This document shows positions 54,576 through 62,800 of a stretch of 64,000 nucleotides of DNA, in pieces (position 1 is the first letter of the stretch; each line of letters starts with the position of its first letter). A program made the translations under genes and the position numbers. The notes beneath the pieces are model-generated. The model saw nothing but the letters and a program-made list of their open reading frames with translations. It had not been told where the DNA came from and ran no database searches. This DNA comes from Brevibacterium marinum (GTDB lineage: Bacteria; Actinomycetota; Actinomycetes; Actinomycetales; Brevibacteriaceae). Where the stretch lies: positions 4,030,001-4,094,000 of the forward strand of contig NZ_JAATJN010000001.1 in NCBI RefSeq assembly GCF_011927955.1. The letters run 5' to 3'.

Positions 54576-55604
54576 ATGAGCACACACTCACTGCCAGAGG
54601 CGGATGTCCGCTCGGTGTACATCATCCATGACAACCCTGATTGGATCGCGCCGTTCGCACAGGCACTCGAACGCTTCGGCATCCGCTGCGTCGAATGGCT
54701 GCTGCCAGACGCCTCCATCGATCTCACTGCGCAGCCGCCGTCCGGCCTGTTCTGGTCACGGCTGTCCGCCTCGGCGCACACACGCGCCGATCCGCACGTC
54801 AAGGAATACGGTCGCGCAGTCCTCGCCTGGCTCCGTGCTGCGGGACGCACCGTCATCAACGGGGCGGACGTCTACGAACTCGAGGTGAGCAAGATCCGTC
54901 AGCACCGCGAGCTGGCCAACCGCGGCTTCGACGTACCTCGTACCTCGGCGGTCTTCGGCAGCGCAGCACTGTCCGAGGCGGCACGCGACTTCGCCCCTCC
55001 GTTCATCACCAAGCACAATCAGGGCGGCAAGGGCCTCGGCGTGCGCCGTTTCGACTCCCACGCCGACCTTGATGAGGCTGCAGGCGACTTCGCCCCAGGA
55101 GGCGCGAACGAACCGATCGATGGGATCACACTGGTCCAGGAGTACGTGCAGCCGGCACAGCCGTTCGTCACCCGTGCCGAATTCATCGGCGGACGATTCC
55201 ACTATGCCGTTCGCGTCGATGTCTCCGACGGGTCCTTCGAACTGTGCCCCGCTGAGGCCTGCGAGGTCCCAGGCGCGCCGGGTGCGGCCGTCGACGGCGA
55301 GGTCACCGCACCCGTCGAGCCTTTCTCCCGACGAGAGGACATCACCGCACAGTCTCCCCTCATCGTCCGATTGGAGGCGCTCCTGGCCGAACTGCACATC
55401 GACATCGCCGGAATCGAGTTCATCGAGACCGCCGACGGCCGTGAAGTCGTCTACGACATCAACACGAACACGAACTACAACCCGAGTGTCGAAGATGCCG
55501 AGCGCAGGGCCGGGCGTACCGCCGCAGCGGATCAGATCGCGCAGTTCCTCACCGCGTTACTTGACCAGATGCCGGAGGAGCCGGTGCTCACAAAGCCTCG
55601 GTGA
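54576..55604 (+). CDS. ATP-grasp (RimK-like) ligase
   Basis: 342 residues. An N-terminal pre-grasp domain (VYIIHDNPDWIAPFAQALERFGI) is followed by an ATP-grasp fold: FITKHNQGGKGLGVRRF (nucleotide loop), VQEYVQPAQPFVTRAEFIGG, and the metal-binding AGIEFIETADGREVVYDINTNTNYN. It probably joins an acid and an amine using ATP; the partner is unknown. GAGGA lies 5 nt before ATG 54576, and TAGAAT near 54510 may be the -10 box. Its last codons and stop fall in a 22-bp repeat array. Confidence 0.83.
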   Translation: MSTHSLPEADVRSVYIIHDNPDWIAPFAQALERFGIRCVEWLLPDASIDLTAQPPSGLFWSRLSASAHTRADPHVKEYGRAVLAWLRAAGRTVINGADVYELEVSKIRQHRELANRGFDVPRTSAVFGSAALSEAARDFAPPFITKHNQGGKGLGVRRFDSHADLDEAAGDFAPGGANEPIDGITLVQEYVQPAQPFVTRAEFIGGRFHYAVRVDVSDGSFELCPAEACEVPGAPGAAVDGEVTAPVEPFSRREDITAQSPLIVRLEALLAELHIDIAGIEFIETADGREVVYDINTNTNYNPSVEDAERRAGRTAAADQIAQFLTALLDQMPEEPVLTKPR

Positions 55605-55658
55605 CGGTTCAGTGAAGCCTCGGTGACGGTTCAGTGAAGCCACGGTGACGGTTCAGCT
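55593..55658. repeat. Three copies of a 22-bp tandem repeat at the ATP-grasp stop codon
   Basis: Units at 55593, 55615 and 55637. Each contains AAGCC, then a TGA and ACGGTTCAG; the first includes the real last codons and stop, and the others are copies of that gene end. The next gene's -10 box touches the end of copy 3. Confidence 0.9.
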
Positions 55659-55663
55659 AGTCT
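55658..55663 (+). promoter_or_regulatory. -10 box of a probable leaderless promoter for the kinase gene
   Basis: TAGTCT, 7 nt, ATG at 55671. No ribosome site is seen. Confidence 0.45.
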
Positions 55664-55670
55664 CGAATGC

Positions 55671-56369
55671 ATGACCGATTCCCGACGCGCTGTACTCCGG
55701 CGGCTTCTCTCGATGATTCGCGAGGTCCGACCAGACCGGCGAGCACTCGTGGCGATCGATGGTCTCGACGGGGCCGGCAAGACAGTTCTCGCCGAGGAAC
55801 TTGTAGAGTTGGCCGCCGAAAGGCCGTCAGACTCGGGTGACGACCGCCCGGTGGCTTCGATGAGCATCGACGGGTTCCACCATCCTCGTGCGGTGCGCTA
55901 TGCCCGCGGCCGGGGCCCTGACTCCTTTTTCCACGATTCCTACGACTATGGTGCGTTCGTCCGATCGGTGGTGGACCCGTTCCGCGAAGGCGCTCCGATC
56001 GTTCCTGCGGTGTGGGACGTCGAGGCTGATGAGTCCGCGGCACCGGTTCGACTTGAACTGCCCGAGAGGTGCGTGCTCCTTGCCGAAGGGATCTTCCTGC
56101 ACCGGCCCGAACTCTGCACACTTTGGGATGCGAGCGTCTGGGTCGAGGTGCCGTTCGAGGTATCGGTTCCTCGCGGGAATGCACGGAGTCCGGGCCAGTA
56201 TGATTCGAATCCCGAGGCCGCCGACAATCATCGCTATGTCGGCGGGCAGAGGCTCTACCTCGCCGAGTGCACACCCTGGGATCGGGCGAACTGGATCATT
56301 GACAATGAAGATCTTCAGCACCCACGCCTGCGCACCCACCTGCCGTGTCAGGCCCCTCCCCTAGACTGA
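55671..56369 (+). CDS. Uridine kinase-like P-loop kinase
   Basis: 232 residues. The P-loop is VAIDGLDGAGKT (about 28-39), followed by SMSIDGFHHPR, the substrate-site motif of the uridine/panthothenate-kinase-like family, and a lid region with LLAEGIFLHRPEL. It phosphorylates a small molecule with ATP; the substrate is not known. It ends 4 bp before the FAD oxidoreductase start, which has its own promoter within the gene end. Confidence 0.85.
   Translation: MTDSRRAVLRRLLSMIREVRPDRRALVAIDGLDGAGKTVLAEELVELAAERPSDSGDDRPVASMSIDGFHHPRAVRYARGRGPDSFFHDSYDYGAFVRSVVDPFREGAPIVPAVWDVEADESAAPVRLELPERCVLLAEGIFLHRPELCTLWDASVWVEVPFEVSVPRGNARSPGQYDSNPEAADNHRYVGGQRLYLAECTPWDRANWIIDNEDLQHPRLRTHLPCQAPPLD
56362..56367 (+). 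promoter_or_regulatory. -10 box of a leaderless promoter for the FAD oxidoreductase
   Basis: TAGACT, then 6 nt, then ATG 56374. The box lies inside the kinase gene's last codons. Confidence 0.5.
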
Positions 56370-56373
56370 CCCC

Positions 56374-57852
56374 ATGAGCAATCCCCAGGCAGATGCGGTC
56401 GTCGTCGGATCCGGACCCAACGGCATGGCCGCCGCAGTCACCATGGCCAGGGCCGGCCTGTCCGTGCAGGTGATTGAGGCCCAGCCCACCATCGGCGGTG
56501 GTGCCCGCACCCTCGACCTGGGCCTGGCACCCGGCATCACCCACGACATCTGCTCGGCCGTGCATCCCTTGGCAATCTCATCTCCCTTCTTCGTCGACTT
56601 CGACCTCCGGGCCCGCGGCGTCGAGTTCACCACTCCGGAGGTCTCCTACGCCCAACCGCTCGATGGCAAACCTTCCGCGCTGGCATTCCACGATCTCGAG
56701 GCAACGGTCGACCACCTCGGCGAGGCCGGACCGGAATGGCGACGTTTCTTCGCCCCGCTCCTCGACCGTGTCGATGATGCGATCTGGCTGTCCCTGGGCG
56801 ACAAACGCACCGTCCCGGAGACCCTGCGCGATGGCCCCGGCATCGCCAATGTGATGAAGTTCGGGCTGCGGCTGCTGTCCCAGGCGAGCCCGGCGTGGAA
56901 CATTCCGCTCTCACACGAGACTTCCCAATCGCTGTTCACCGGCGTCGCCGCACACGCGATCGGCGGGCTGCCGGCCATGGGCACAGCCGCCACGGCCACG
57001 ATGCTCTCGACCGTCGCCCACGCCGCCGGCTGGCCCTCCCCCGTGGGCGGCTCGCAGGCGATCATCGATGCCATGGTCGCCGACCTCGAGGCTCACGGCG
57101 GGTCCGTTACGACGGATGCACGCATCGACCATGTCTCGGATATGCCCGCCGCGCGCGCATACCTGCTCGACACCTCGGCGCTGAATGCGGCGCAGATCTT
57201 CTCCGGCCTCCTCCCGACCCGCGTCGACAAGTCTCTGCGAAGCTTCAAGCAGGGCAACGCCGCGGCCAAGGTCGACTTCGTCCTCAACGGCCCGGTCCCG
57301 TGGGCGGACCCGGAGACCGCCCGGGCCGGCACGATCCACATCGGCGGAACCCGGGAGCAGATGGCCGCCGCCGAGGCAGATGTCATGGCCGGACGCATGC
57401 CGTCCCACCCGGTCAGCCTGGTTTCCGACCCGACCGTGTTCGACCCTTCGCGTGAGGTCAACGGAATGCGCCCGCTCTGGACGTACTGCCACGTGCCCTT
57501 CGACTGCCCGATCGACCCGGCCGAGTACATCATCAGGCAGATGGAGCGCTTCGCCCCCGGCTTCCGCGACACCATCGTGTCCTACAACTCGATCCCGGCT
57601 TCGGAGATGGCCGGACACAACCAGAACTACATCGGCGGCGACATCGCCACCGGACTCGTCTCCTTCTACCGGATGATGGCCCGCCCGCGTACCAGTTGGG
57701 ACAACTACGGCCTCGGCGTCCCCGGTGCCTACCTGTGTTCGGCCGCGACCCCGCCGGCGCCCGGAGTGCACGGGATGAACGGCTGGTTCGCGGCCCAGCG
57801 GGCGCTGAAGACACGGTTCGGCATCACCGAGGCGCCGAGCCTGGCACCCTGA
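56374..57852 (+). CDS. Phytoene desaturase-like FAD oxidoreductase (PYROXD2-like)
   Basis: 492 residues. The N-terminal dinucleotide motif is VVVGSGPNGMAAAVTMARAGLSVQVIE, followed by GGGARTLD. The C-terminal FAD segment GLGVPGAYLCSAATPPAPGVHGMNGWFAA is typical of the phytoene desaturase/all-trans-retinol saturase group often called NAD(P)/FAD-dependent oxidoreductase. No carotenoid gene is nearby, so the substrate is unknown. Confidence 0.9.
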   Translation: MSNPQADAVVVGSGPNGMAAAVTMARAGLSVQVIEAQPTIGGGARTLDLGLAPGITHDICSAVHPLAISSPFFVDFDLRARGVEFTTPEVSYAQPLDGKPSALAFHDLEATVDHLGEAGPEWRRFFAPLLDRVDDAIWLSLGDKRTVPETLRDGPGIANVMKFGLRLLSQASPAWNIPLSHETSQSLFTGVAAHAIGGLPAMGTAATATMLSTVAHAAGWPSPVGGSQAIIDAMVADLEAHGGSVTTDARIDHVSDMPAARAYLLDTSALNAAQIFSGLLPTRVDKSLRSFKQGNAAAKVDFVLNGPVPWADPETARAGTIHIGGTREQMAAAEADVMAGRMPSHPVSLVSDPTVFDPSREVNGMRPLWTYCHVPFDCPIDPAEYIIRQMERFAPGFRDTIVSYNSIPASEMAGHNQNYIGGDIATGLVSFYRMMARPRTSWDNYGLGVPGAYLCSAATPPAPGVHGMNGWFAAQRALKTRFGITEAPSLAP

Positions 57853-57863
57853 GGACACGGCGA

Positions 57864-58829
57864 TCAGATGTGACTGCGCAGGATCGCACCCAGCCGAGTC
57901 AGGGCCTCGACCATCTCGTCATCCGACTGACCCGAGTAGCTGAACCGGGCATAGTTGCTGCGCTGTTCGCTCGGGAAGAACGATCCTCCGGGCACATAGG
58001 CGACCCGGGCCTCAGGCAGCGCATGATCGGCCATGAACTCGGTCGCGTCGATGTCGAGGGTCGAGAGGAACCTGGTCACCGCGGTCATGTTCAGGGGCGA
58101 CGACTGGGTGTCGGCGGCGAGCTTGAGCAGGCTGAGCTTGTCGAGGATCTCCGGTGCCGCGCTCACCCACCCCAGGCGCACCCCGGGGGCGAGGATCTTC
58201 GAGAAGCTGCCGAGGTGGATGACTCGGCCCTCGGTGTCGAGTGAGGCCAGGGTGGGCAGCTGTCCGCCCTCGAAGCGCAGTTCGCGGTAGGGCGAATCCT
58301 CGAGGATGAGCACGTCGAATTCGTTGGCCAGTTCGATGATCCGCCGGCGGCGTTCCAGGCTGAGGCTGACTCCCGTCGGGTTCTGGAAGTCGGGGATGAG
58401 TAGATGAACTTGACGTTCTCCGTGCCTCGCAGCGTCGCCTCCAGCGCGTCGACGTCTATCCCGTCGGAGACCATATCGACGGCCGCGTACTCAGACTGGC
58501 AGGGGCTGAAGGCGATGAGGGCACCCAGGAACGTCGGGGTCTCCGTGACGATGACGTCGGGTTCTCCGTGACGATGACGTCGCCCCGATTGATGAGCAGC
58601 TTCGCCACCAGGTCGAGACCCTGTTGAGCGCCGTGGAGGACGAGGACGTCATCGGCATCCGTCGCCGCACCCGCGTTCGACATCCGTTCGGCGATCCGGG
58701 CTCGCAGTCCGGGCAGGCCCGCCGAGGCGGTGTACTGCAGCGCCGTCGCGCTTTCCTTCGCCAGCACCTCGGTATAGATCTGGCGGATGGCTGCACGCCG
58801 GCAATGCGCTCGGCGAACTTCGATGACAC
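57864..58829 (-). pseudogene. Decayed PLP-dependent aminotransferase (2-aminoadipate/kynurenine type)
   Basis: Fragments of a class I/II aminotransferase in three frames. The N-terminus (MSSKFAERIAGVQPSA, GTG 58829 with AGGGAG) jumps to IRQIYTEVLAKES, losing the FAGG-P region. A 23-bp tandem duplication near 58538 breaks the frame after GDVIVTE. A 1-base loss near 58405 breaks it again after VKFIY. The last part (58313-57864) holds the PLP Lys segment GSFSKILAPGVRLGWV but lacks about 50 residues between FMADHA and LPEARVAYVPGG. The residual length is about 316 codons versus about 400 expected. Confidence 0.85.
58538..58583. repeat. 23-bp tandem duplication in the aminotransferase pseudogene
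   Basis: Two adjacent units (period 23) containing TCTCCGTGACGATGACGTCG, differing at one base. Not a multiple of three, so it breaks the frame. Confidence 0.9.
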
Positions 58830-58855
58830 TTGTGCTCCCTTGGAACGTCGTGGGA

Positions 58856-58886
58856 ACAAGCGGGCTTGAGCGCCAGGCCCGCTTGT
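58856..58886. other. Strong hairpin upstream of the aminotransferase pseudogene
   Basis: ACAAGCGGGC and GCCCGCTTGT form a perfect 10-bp stem with an 11-bp loop, 27 bp before the GTG. It may be a leader structure or the terminator of lost sequence. The rest of 58830-59058 has no recognisable gene. Confidence 0.6.
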
Positions 58887-59058
58887 CCGCCGGTGGTGAT
58901 GAGGTGATCGTAGCCTCGAATCGCGAGCGCGGCGACCAGTGTCCGTGCGGTGATCGTGCAAGGGCCCCGCAAGGGCGCGGACATGATTGAATCGAACCGG
59001 GATTGTCGGGCGCCTGTGCACCGCTCTGCGGAAATATTGATGATCGAAGGGAGACACC

Positions 59059-59958
59059 GTGATCGCTGACCTCAATATGCTCATCGACCTCATCGAATCC
59101 GATCTCGCAGACAGTGCCGGTTCGGCAGGGGCCGAGGGCGCGACGGGCATCGACGTCGAGAGACTGTCGGCACGGCTCGGCACGACCGAATACCATCTGC
59201 GGCGGATGTTCTCGTCATTGGCGGGAATGCCGCTGTCGGTCTACATCCGGCGGCGTCGGATGACCGTGGCCGCGGCCGATGTCCTCGCCGGTCATGATCT
59301 GCTGGGCATCGCCGTCCGCTTCGGCTACGGATCGACGGAAGCCTTCGGTCGGGCATTCCGTGCCGTCCATGGCGCGGGTCCGTCCGAGATCCGACGCAAC
59401 GGTGGCCCCCTTCGCAGTCAATCAACCATCAGGTTTCGCCTGACGATCGAAGGGAGTTCCTCCATGGACACTCGAATCACCGACAAACCAGCATTCTCGC
59501 TCATCGGTCACGCCAAGCGTGTACCTCTCATCTACGAAGGCGAGAATCCGCACATTCGCGAGCACATCGCATCGCTGCCGGCTGACGAGCACATTCGTCT
59601 CAAGGCACTGAGCGATGCCGAGCCCACCGGACTGCTCCAGGTCACGGCCGATGTGGACCCGGACTACCGGGAGGGCACCGAGCTCACCTACCTGCACGGA
59701 GTCGCGGTCTCAGCATCCGCCTCGGCGCCGCGAGACCTCGACGTGATCGACGTCGATGCCGGGGCCTGGGCGGTGTTCACCACCGCGGGCTCGTATCCCG
59801 AAGCGCTGCAGTCGACCTGGGCGGCCACCGCAAGCGAATGGTTCCCATCGAATCCGTGGCAGCTGCGGCCGGGTCCGTCGATCGTGGCGATTCTCGATCG
59901 TGCTGATGACTTCAGCACTGCCACCACCGAGCTGTGGCTTCCCGTCGAACGAGGGTGA
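59059..59958 (+). CDS. AraC-type regulator fused to a GyrI-like effector domain
   Basis: 299 residues. An N-terminal AraC helix-turn-helix (LSARLGTTEYHLRRMFSSLAGMPLSVYIRRRRM, then GIAVRFGYGSTEAFGRAFRAVHG) is followed from about residue 135 by a GyrI-like small-molecule-binding domain. This Rob/BltR-like layout suits multidrug or amphipathic-compound sensing. GTG 59059 has GAAGGGAG 6 nt upstream. Its last 249 bp run antisense to the tail of the EamA reading frame. Confidence 0.9.
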   Translation: MIADLNMLIDLIESDLADSAGSAGAEGATGIDVERLSARLGTTEYHLRRMFSSLAGMPLSVYIRRRRMTVAAADVLAGHDLLGIAVRFGYGSTEAFGRAFRAVHGAGPSEIRRNGGPLRSQSTIRFRLTIEGSSSMDTRITDKPAFSLIGHAKRVPLIYEGENPHIREHIASLPADEHIRLKALSDAEPTGLLQVTADVDPDYREGTELTYLHGVAVSASASAPRDLDVIDVDAGAWAVFTTAGSYPEALQSTWAATASEWFPSNPWQLRPGPSIVAILDRADDFSTATTELWLPVERG

Positions 59959-60876
59959 CGGTCCTGCCCGGGCGTCCCCGTGAGGGCGCCCGGGGCTCGT
60001 CGACCCTTTCGTCGCGCGCAGTCCCGCGCCGAGGACGCCGATGATGACGAGCACGGCTCCGCACAGCTCACCGACCGACACCGTCTCGCCGAGGACGAAC
60101 CAGGCGGCGCTCATGCCGACGACCGGCACGAGCATCGAGAACGGACCGACCACCCCAGCCGGGTTGCGTGACATCAGCCACGACCAGACGCCCGAGCCGA
60201 TGATCGTCGCGATCACCGCTGTGTAGGCGAGCCCCGCGAGTCCCCACCAGCCGGTCGGGGTCATGAGCGTTGACAGCGACCGAACGATGGTGGTCGGACC
60301 TTCGACGACGAGCGCGAGGATGAGCATCGGCACGGGCGGGACCACCGACATCCACATCGTGAATTTCACGGGTTGCGCCGAGTGCGCCTGGCGATTGCAG
60401 ACGTTGCCGATCGCCCAGCCGAAGGCACCGGCAAGGGTGAGCAGGAACGGCAGGAAGCTCGCGTTCGAGTCGAGACGCTGCCACCCCACGACTCCGAGTC
60501 CGGCCATGGCGATGAGCAGGAACACCATCTGCGAGCCCCGAACCCGCTCCCGCAGGAAAGTCATGCCCAGCAGCACCGTGAACGGCCCCGAGGCCTGCAG
60601 GACGAGTGAAGCGAGACCGGTCGGCATCCCCGTCGCCATCGCCCAGTAGAGAAACAGGAACTGCAGCAGCCCGAACCCCATCCCGTAGCCGATGATCCAG
60701 CGGAACTTCACATCCGGCTTCGGCACGAAGAGCAGGGCCGGCAGCGCGAGAACGGCGAAGCGAAGGGCGACGAGGAAGAAGGGCGGGAACTGAGCGAGTG
60801 AGAAGTCGATCGCCAGAAAGTTCAACCCCCACATCACCGCCACCGAGGCAGCGAGCAGACAGTGTTTGAACGACAT
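59710..60876 (-). CDS. EamA family transporter with anomalous C-terminal read-through
   Basis: Ten-helix drug/metabolite transporter (DMT superfamily). Helices begin at KHCLLAASVAVMWGLNFLAI; ALRFAVLALPALLF and VLQASGPFTVLLGMTFLRERV are typical. The conserved part ends near residue 300 (GAGLRATKG), the usual family length, but no stop follows in any frame there. The frame runs another 85 codons through a hairpin and antisense to the AraC gene, giving 388 residues; the tail is unlikely to be functional. ATG 60876 is favoured over 60933. Confidence 0.83.
   Translation of the reverse strand: MSFKHCLLAASVAVMWGLNFLAIDFSLAQFPPFFLVALRFAVLALPALLFVPKPDVKFRWIIGYGMGFGLLQFLFLYWAMATGMPTGLASLVLQASGPFTVLLGMTFLRERVRGSQMVFLLIAMAGLGVVGWQRLDSNASFLPFLLTLAGAFGWAIGNVCNRQAHSAQPVKFTMWMSVVPPVPMLILALVVEGPTTIVRSLSTLMTPTGWWGLAGLAYTAVIATIIGSGVWSWLMSRNPAGVVGPFSMLVPVVGMSAAWFVLGETVSVGELCGAVLVIIGVLGAGLRATKGSTSPGRPHGDARAGPSPSFDGKPQLGGGSAEVISTIENRHDRRTRPQLPRIRWEPFACGGRPGRLQRFGIRARGGEHRPGPGIDVDHVEVSRRRGGC
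59967..59994. terminator. Hairpin between convergent AraC and EamA genes
   Basis: CCCGGGCGTCCC pairs with GGGCGCCCGGG around a 5-nt loop, with one bulge. It lies 9 bp after the AraC stop and is the expected terminator position for both strands, although the EamA frame reads through it. No T-run. Confidence 0.55.
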
Positions 60877-60898
60877 GACTCCATTGTTCTGCCGACTG

Positions 60899-60960
60899 AC
60901 TGTTAACACAATCGAATATTTCTTCACAGTCATTGCAGCGCGACTTAACAGTTATAGGAT
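60899..60960. promoter_or_regulatory. Divergent EamA/LysR promoter with inverted repeat
   Basis: ACTGTTAA (60899-60906) and TTAACAGT (60945-60952) are perfect inverted repeats 38 bp apart. The second touches TAGGAT (60955-60960), a -10 box 6 nt before the LysR ATG (leaderless). The divergent LysR protein probably binds both arms, repressing itself and controlling EamA. Confidence 0.55.
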
Positions 60961-60966
60961 TGGCCC

Positions 60967-61854
60967 ATGGATCCCAGGCATCTCGAGCTCCTGCGCCGGC
61001 TCGACGAACTCGGCAGCGTGACCGCCGTCGCCGAAGCCACATTCCGCACACCGTCTGCCGTGTCGCAGCAGCTCAAGCAGGCCACGAAGGAACTGGACCA
61101 CACCCTCGTCGAAGCAGAAGGGCGCGGACTCAAGCTCACGGCCGCCGGACGGATGCTGGCCGACGGCGGAAGGAACGTGGCCTCAGCGATTGCCCGCGTG
61201 CAGGCGGACTGGGAGGACTACCTCGGCGGGACCTCCGGCGACGTGAGAATCGCGGGCCTGCCGAGCGCACTCACCTACCTCATCCCCGCGGCGCTGCAGG
61301 AGCTGCGCGAGACCAGCCCGGGCATCGTCCTGACCACGGTCGATGTCGACCTCGCCGAGCACGAGTTCGCGGGGATGACCTCGGACGTCGACATCGTCGT
61401 CGCCCACAGCCTGGTCTCCGAGCGCCCTGCCGGAACCGAAGGACTCACGGTCGTCTCACTGACCAGAGAGCACATCGATGTGGCGATGTCTGACGATCAC
61501 CCGCTGGCACGACGGGAGGAGCTGATCCCGGGCGACCTCGTCGACGCACGGTGGATCGGCGTGCCGGAGGGCTACCCGTTCGCAGCGATCATGGCCTCTA
61601 TCGAACAGGTGACCGGCCGCGAGCTCGAGGTCACTCAGCGCATCAGGGACAACCGGCTCATCGAAGCGATCGTCGCCTCCAGCGATCAGCTCGCGCTGCT
61701 GCCTCGGCTCACGACTCCACGGAACGCGGGACTGGCACTGGTCCCGCTGACCGGGGTCACGACCGCACGCTGGGTCGTCGCGGTCATGCGTCCCGAGACC
61801 GCCGAGCGTGCCGCCGTCAAACGTGTGCTCAACGCCCTGCGACAGGAGCCGTGA
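60967..61854 (+). CDS. LysR family transcriptional regulator (ArgP/IciA-like)
   Basis: 295 residues. The N-terminal helix-turn-helix starts MDPRHLELLRRLDELGSVTAVAEATFRTPSAVSQQLKQ, a variant seen in actinobacterial regulators of exporters. The effector domain (about 90-290) begins GDVRIAGLPSALTYLIP. It is divergent from the EamA gene and is its probable regulator. The transcript is probably leaderless. Confidence 0.92.
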   Translation: MDPRHLELLRRLDELGSVTAVAEATFRTPSAVSQQLKQATKELDHTLVEAEGRGLKLTAAGRMLADGGRNVASAIARVQADWEDYLGGTSGDVRIAGLPSALTYLIPAALQELRETSPGIVLTTVDVDLAEHEFAGMTSDVDIVVAHSLVSERPAGTEGLTVVSLTREHIDVAMSDDHPLARREELIPGDLVDARWIGVPEGYPFAAIMASIEQVTGRELEVTQRIRDNRLIEAIVASSDQLALLPRLTTPRNAGLALVPLTGVTTARWVVAVMRPETAERAAVKRVLNALRQEP

Positions 61855-61900
61855 CACCTCGCGAACCGAACCGCGGCCCGCGGTTCGTTCAGTGCGACGC

Positions 61901-62800
61901 TCACCGTGCTGCGGCGAAGCGTCGGGGAATCAGCTTCTCCAAGGGCAGGAACGCCGCCCAGCAGATGACGGTCGGCAGGAAGTGGATGCCCAATGCAAGG
62001 TAGGTCATGAGGTGGAAGAGGAGGAAGAACGCGACGACCCCGTAGAGCCACTTGCCCTTGACGAACAGCGCGATCGGCGACAGGAACTCGAAGACCAGCG
62101 TCGCCCACTGCCCCGCGATGAGCAGGCCCGGCATCTCCAGGAAGGGCTTCGACCATTCGGCACCGCGGCGCATGAGAGCCCAGACGATCACGGCCCCGTT
62201 GCCCCAGTCGGCGATGTTTCCCGAGGCGATCCACTTCATCAGCACCGAGTAGAAATAGGTGAGGACGACGGAGATCTGCACGACCCGCAGCGCCCACCCT
62301 GCCTTCGCCGAGGTGGTTCCCACGTCCCGGAATCGTGCGACGCCGACCGTCGGCAGCACCACGACGGCGATGACCAGTGCCATGTGGTCATGAGCGACGT
62401 AGCCATAGCCCTGGGTGTAGAACATCCACAGCCCGAAGGTGATCGCAACGATCCAGCCGCTGAGACGCTGGAGGATTCCGGCCGCCGCGGTGAGGGAGAA
62501 GATGATGATCGCGGCAAGCAGGATCTGTGCGCCGAGGACGTTGACCGGTGGGATGTGGAGGAACCTGGCCAGCCACAGCGGCTGGTAGAGATCGGGAGTC
62601 CACCCGTGCGCGATGACGTCGTTGGAGATCGTGAGCACATCGATGATGACGAAGAGGTAGACGAGGACGCGGAAGATCGCGACCCTGGCCAAGGAGATCT
62701 GGGGCGTGAACCAGCGGGTAAGCGGATTGCCGGCCTTCGCCTCGGCGGGGGTGCCCGTCAGGGTCCGGGTCTTCGCTGTGGATTTCGAGGGCTTGTTCAC
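61901..62800 (-). CDS. HTTM domain membrane protein (gamma-carboxylase-like)
   Basis: 299 residues with about six or seven membrane helices. The pattern ISLARVAIFRVLVYLFVIIDVLT, VISNDVIAHGW, then LARFLHIPPVNVLGAQI and HDHMALVIAVVVLP is that of the HTTM family, related to vitamin K-dependent gamma-carboxylase. The function in bacteria is not settled. It overlaps the upstream gene by 4 bp (ATGA), so the two proteins are probably made together. Confidence 0.82.
   Translation of the reverse strand: MNKPSKSTAKTRTLTGTPAEAKAGNPLTRWFTPQISLARVAIFRVLVYLFVIIDVLTISNDVIAHGWTPDLYQPLWLARFLHIPPVNVLGAQILLAAIIIFSLTAAAGILQRLSGWIVAITFGLWMFYTQGYGYVAHDHMALVIAVVVLPTVGVARFRDVGTTSAKAGWALRVVQISVVLTYFYSVLMKWIASGNIADWGNGAVIVWALMRRGAEWSKPFLEMPGLLIAGQWATLVFEFLSPIALFVKGKWLYGVVAFFLLFHLMTYLALGIHFLPTVICWAAFLPLEKLIPRRFAAAR

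Noticed and set aside
58649..58984. A separate small gene on the minus strand.
   Set aside because: Half of it lies out of frame inside the aminotransferase pseudogene, and the rest has no ribosome site or family likeness.
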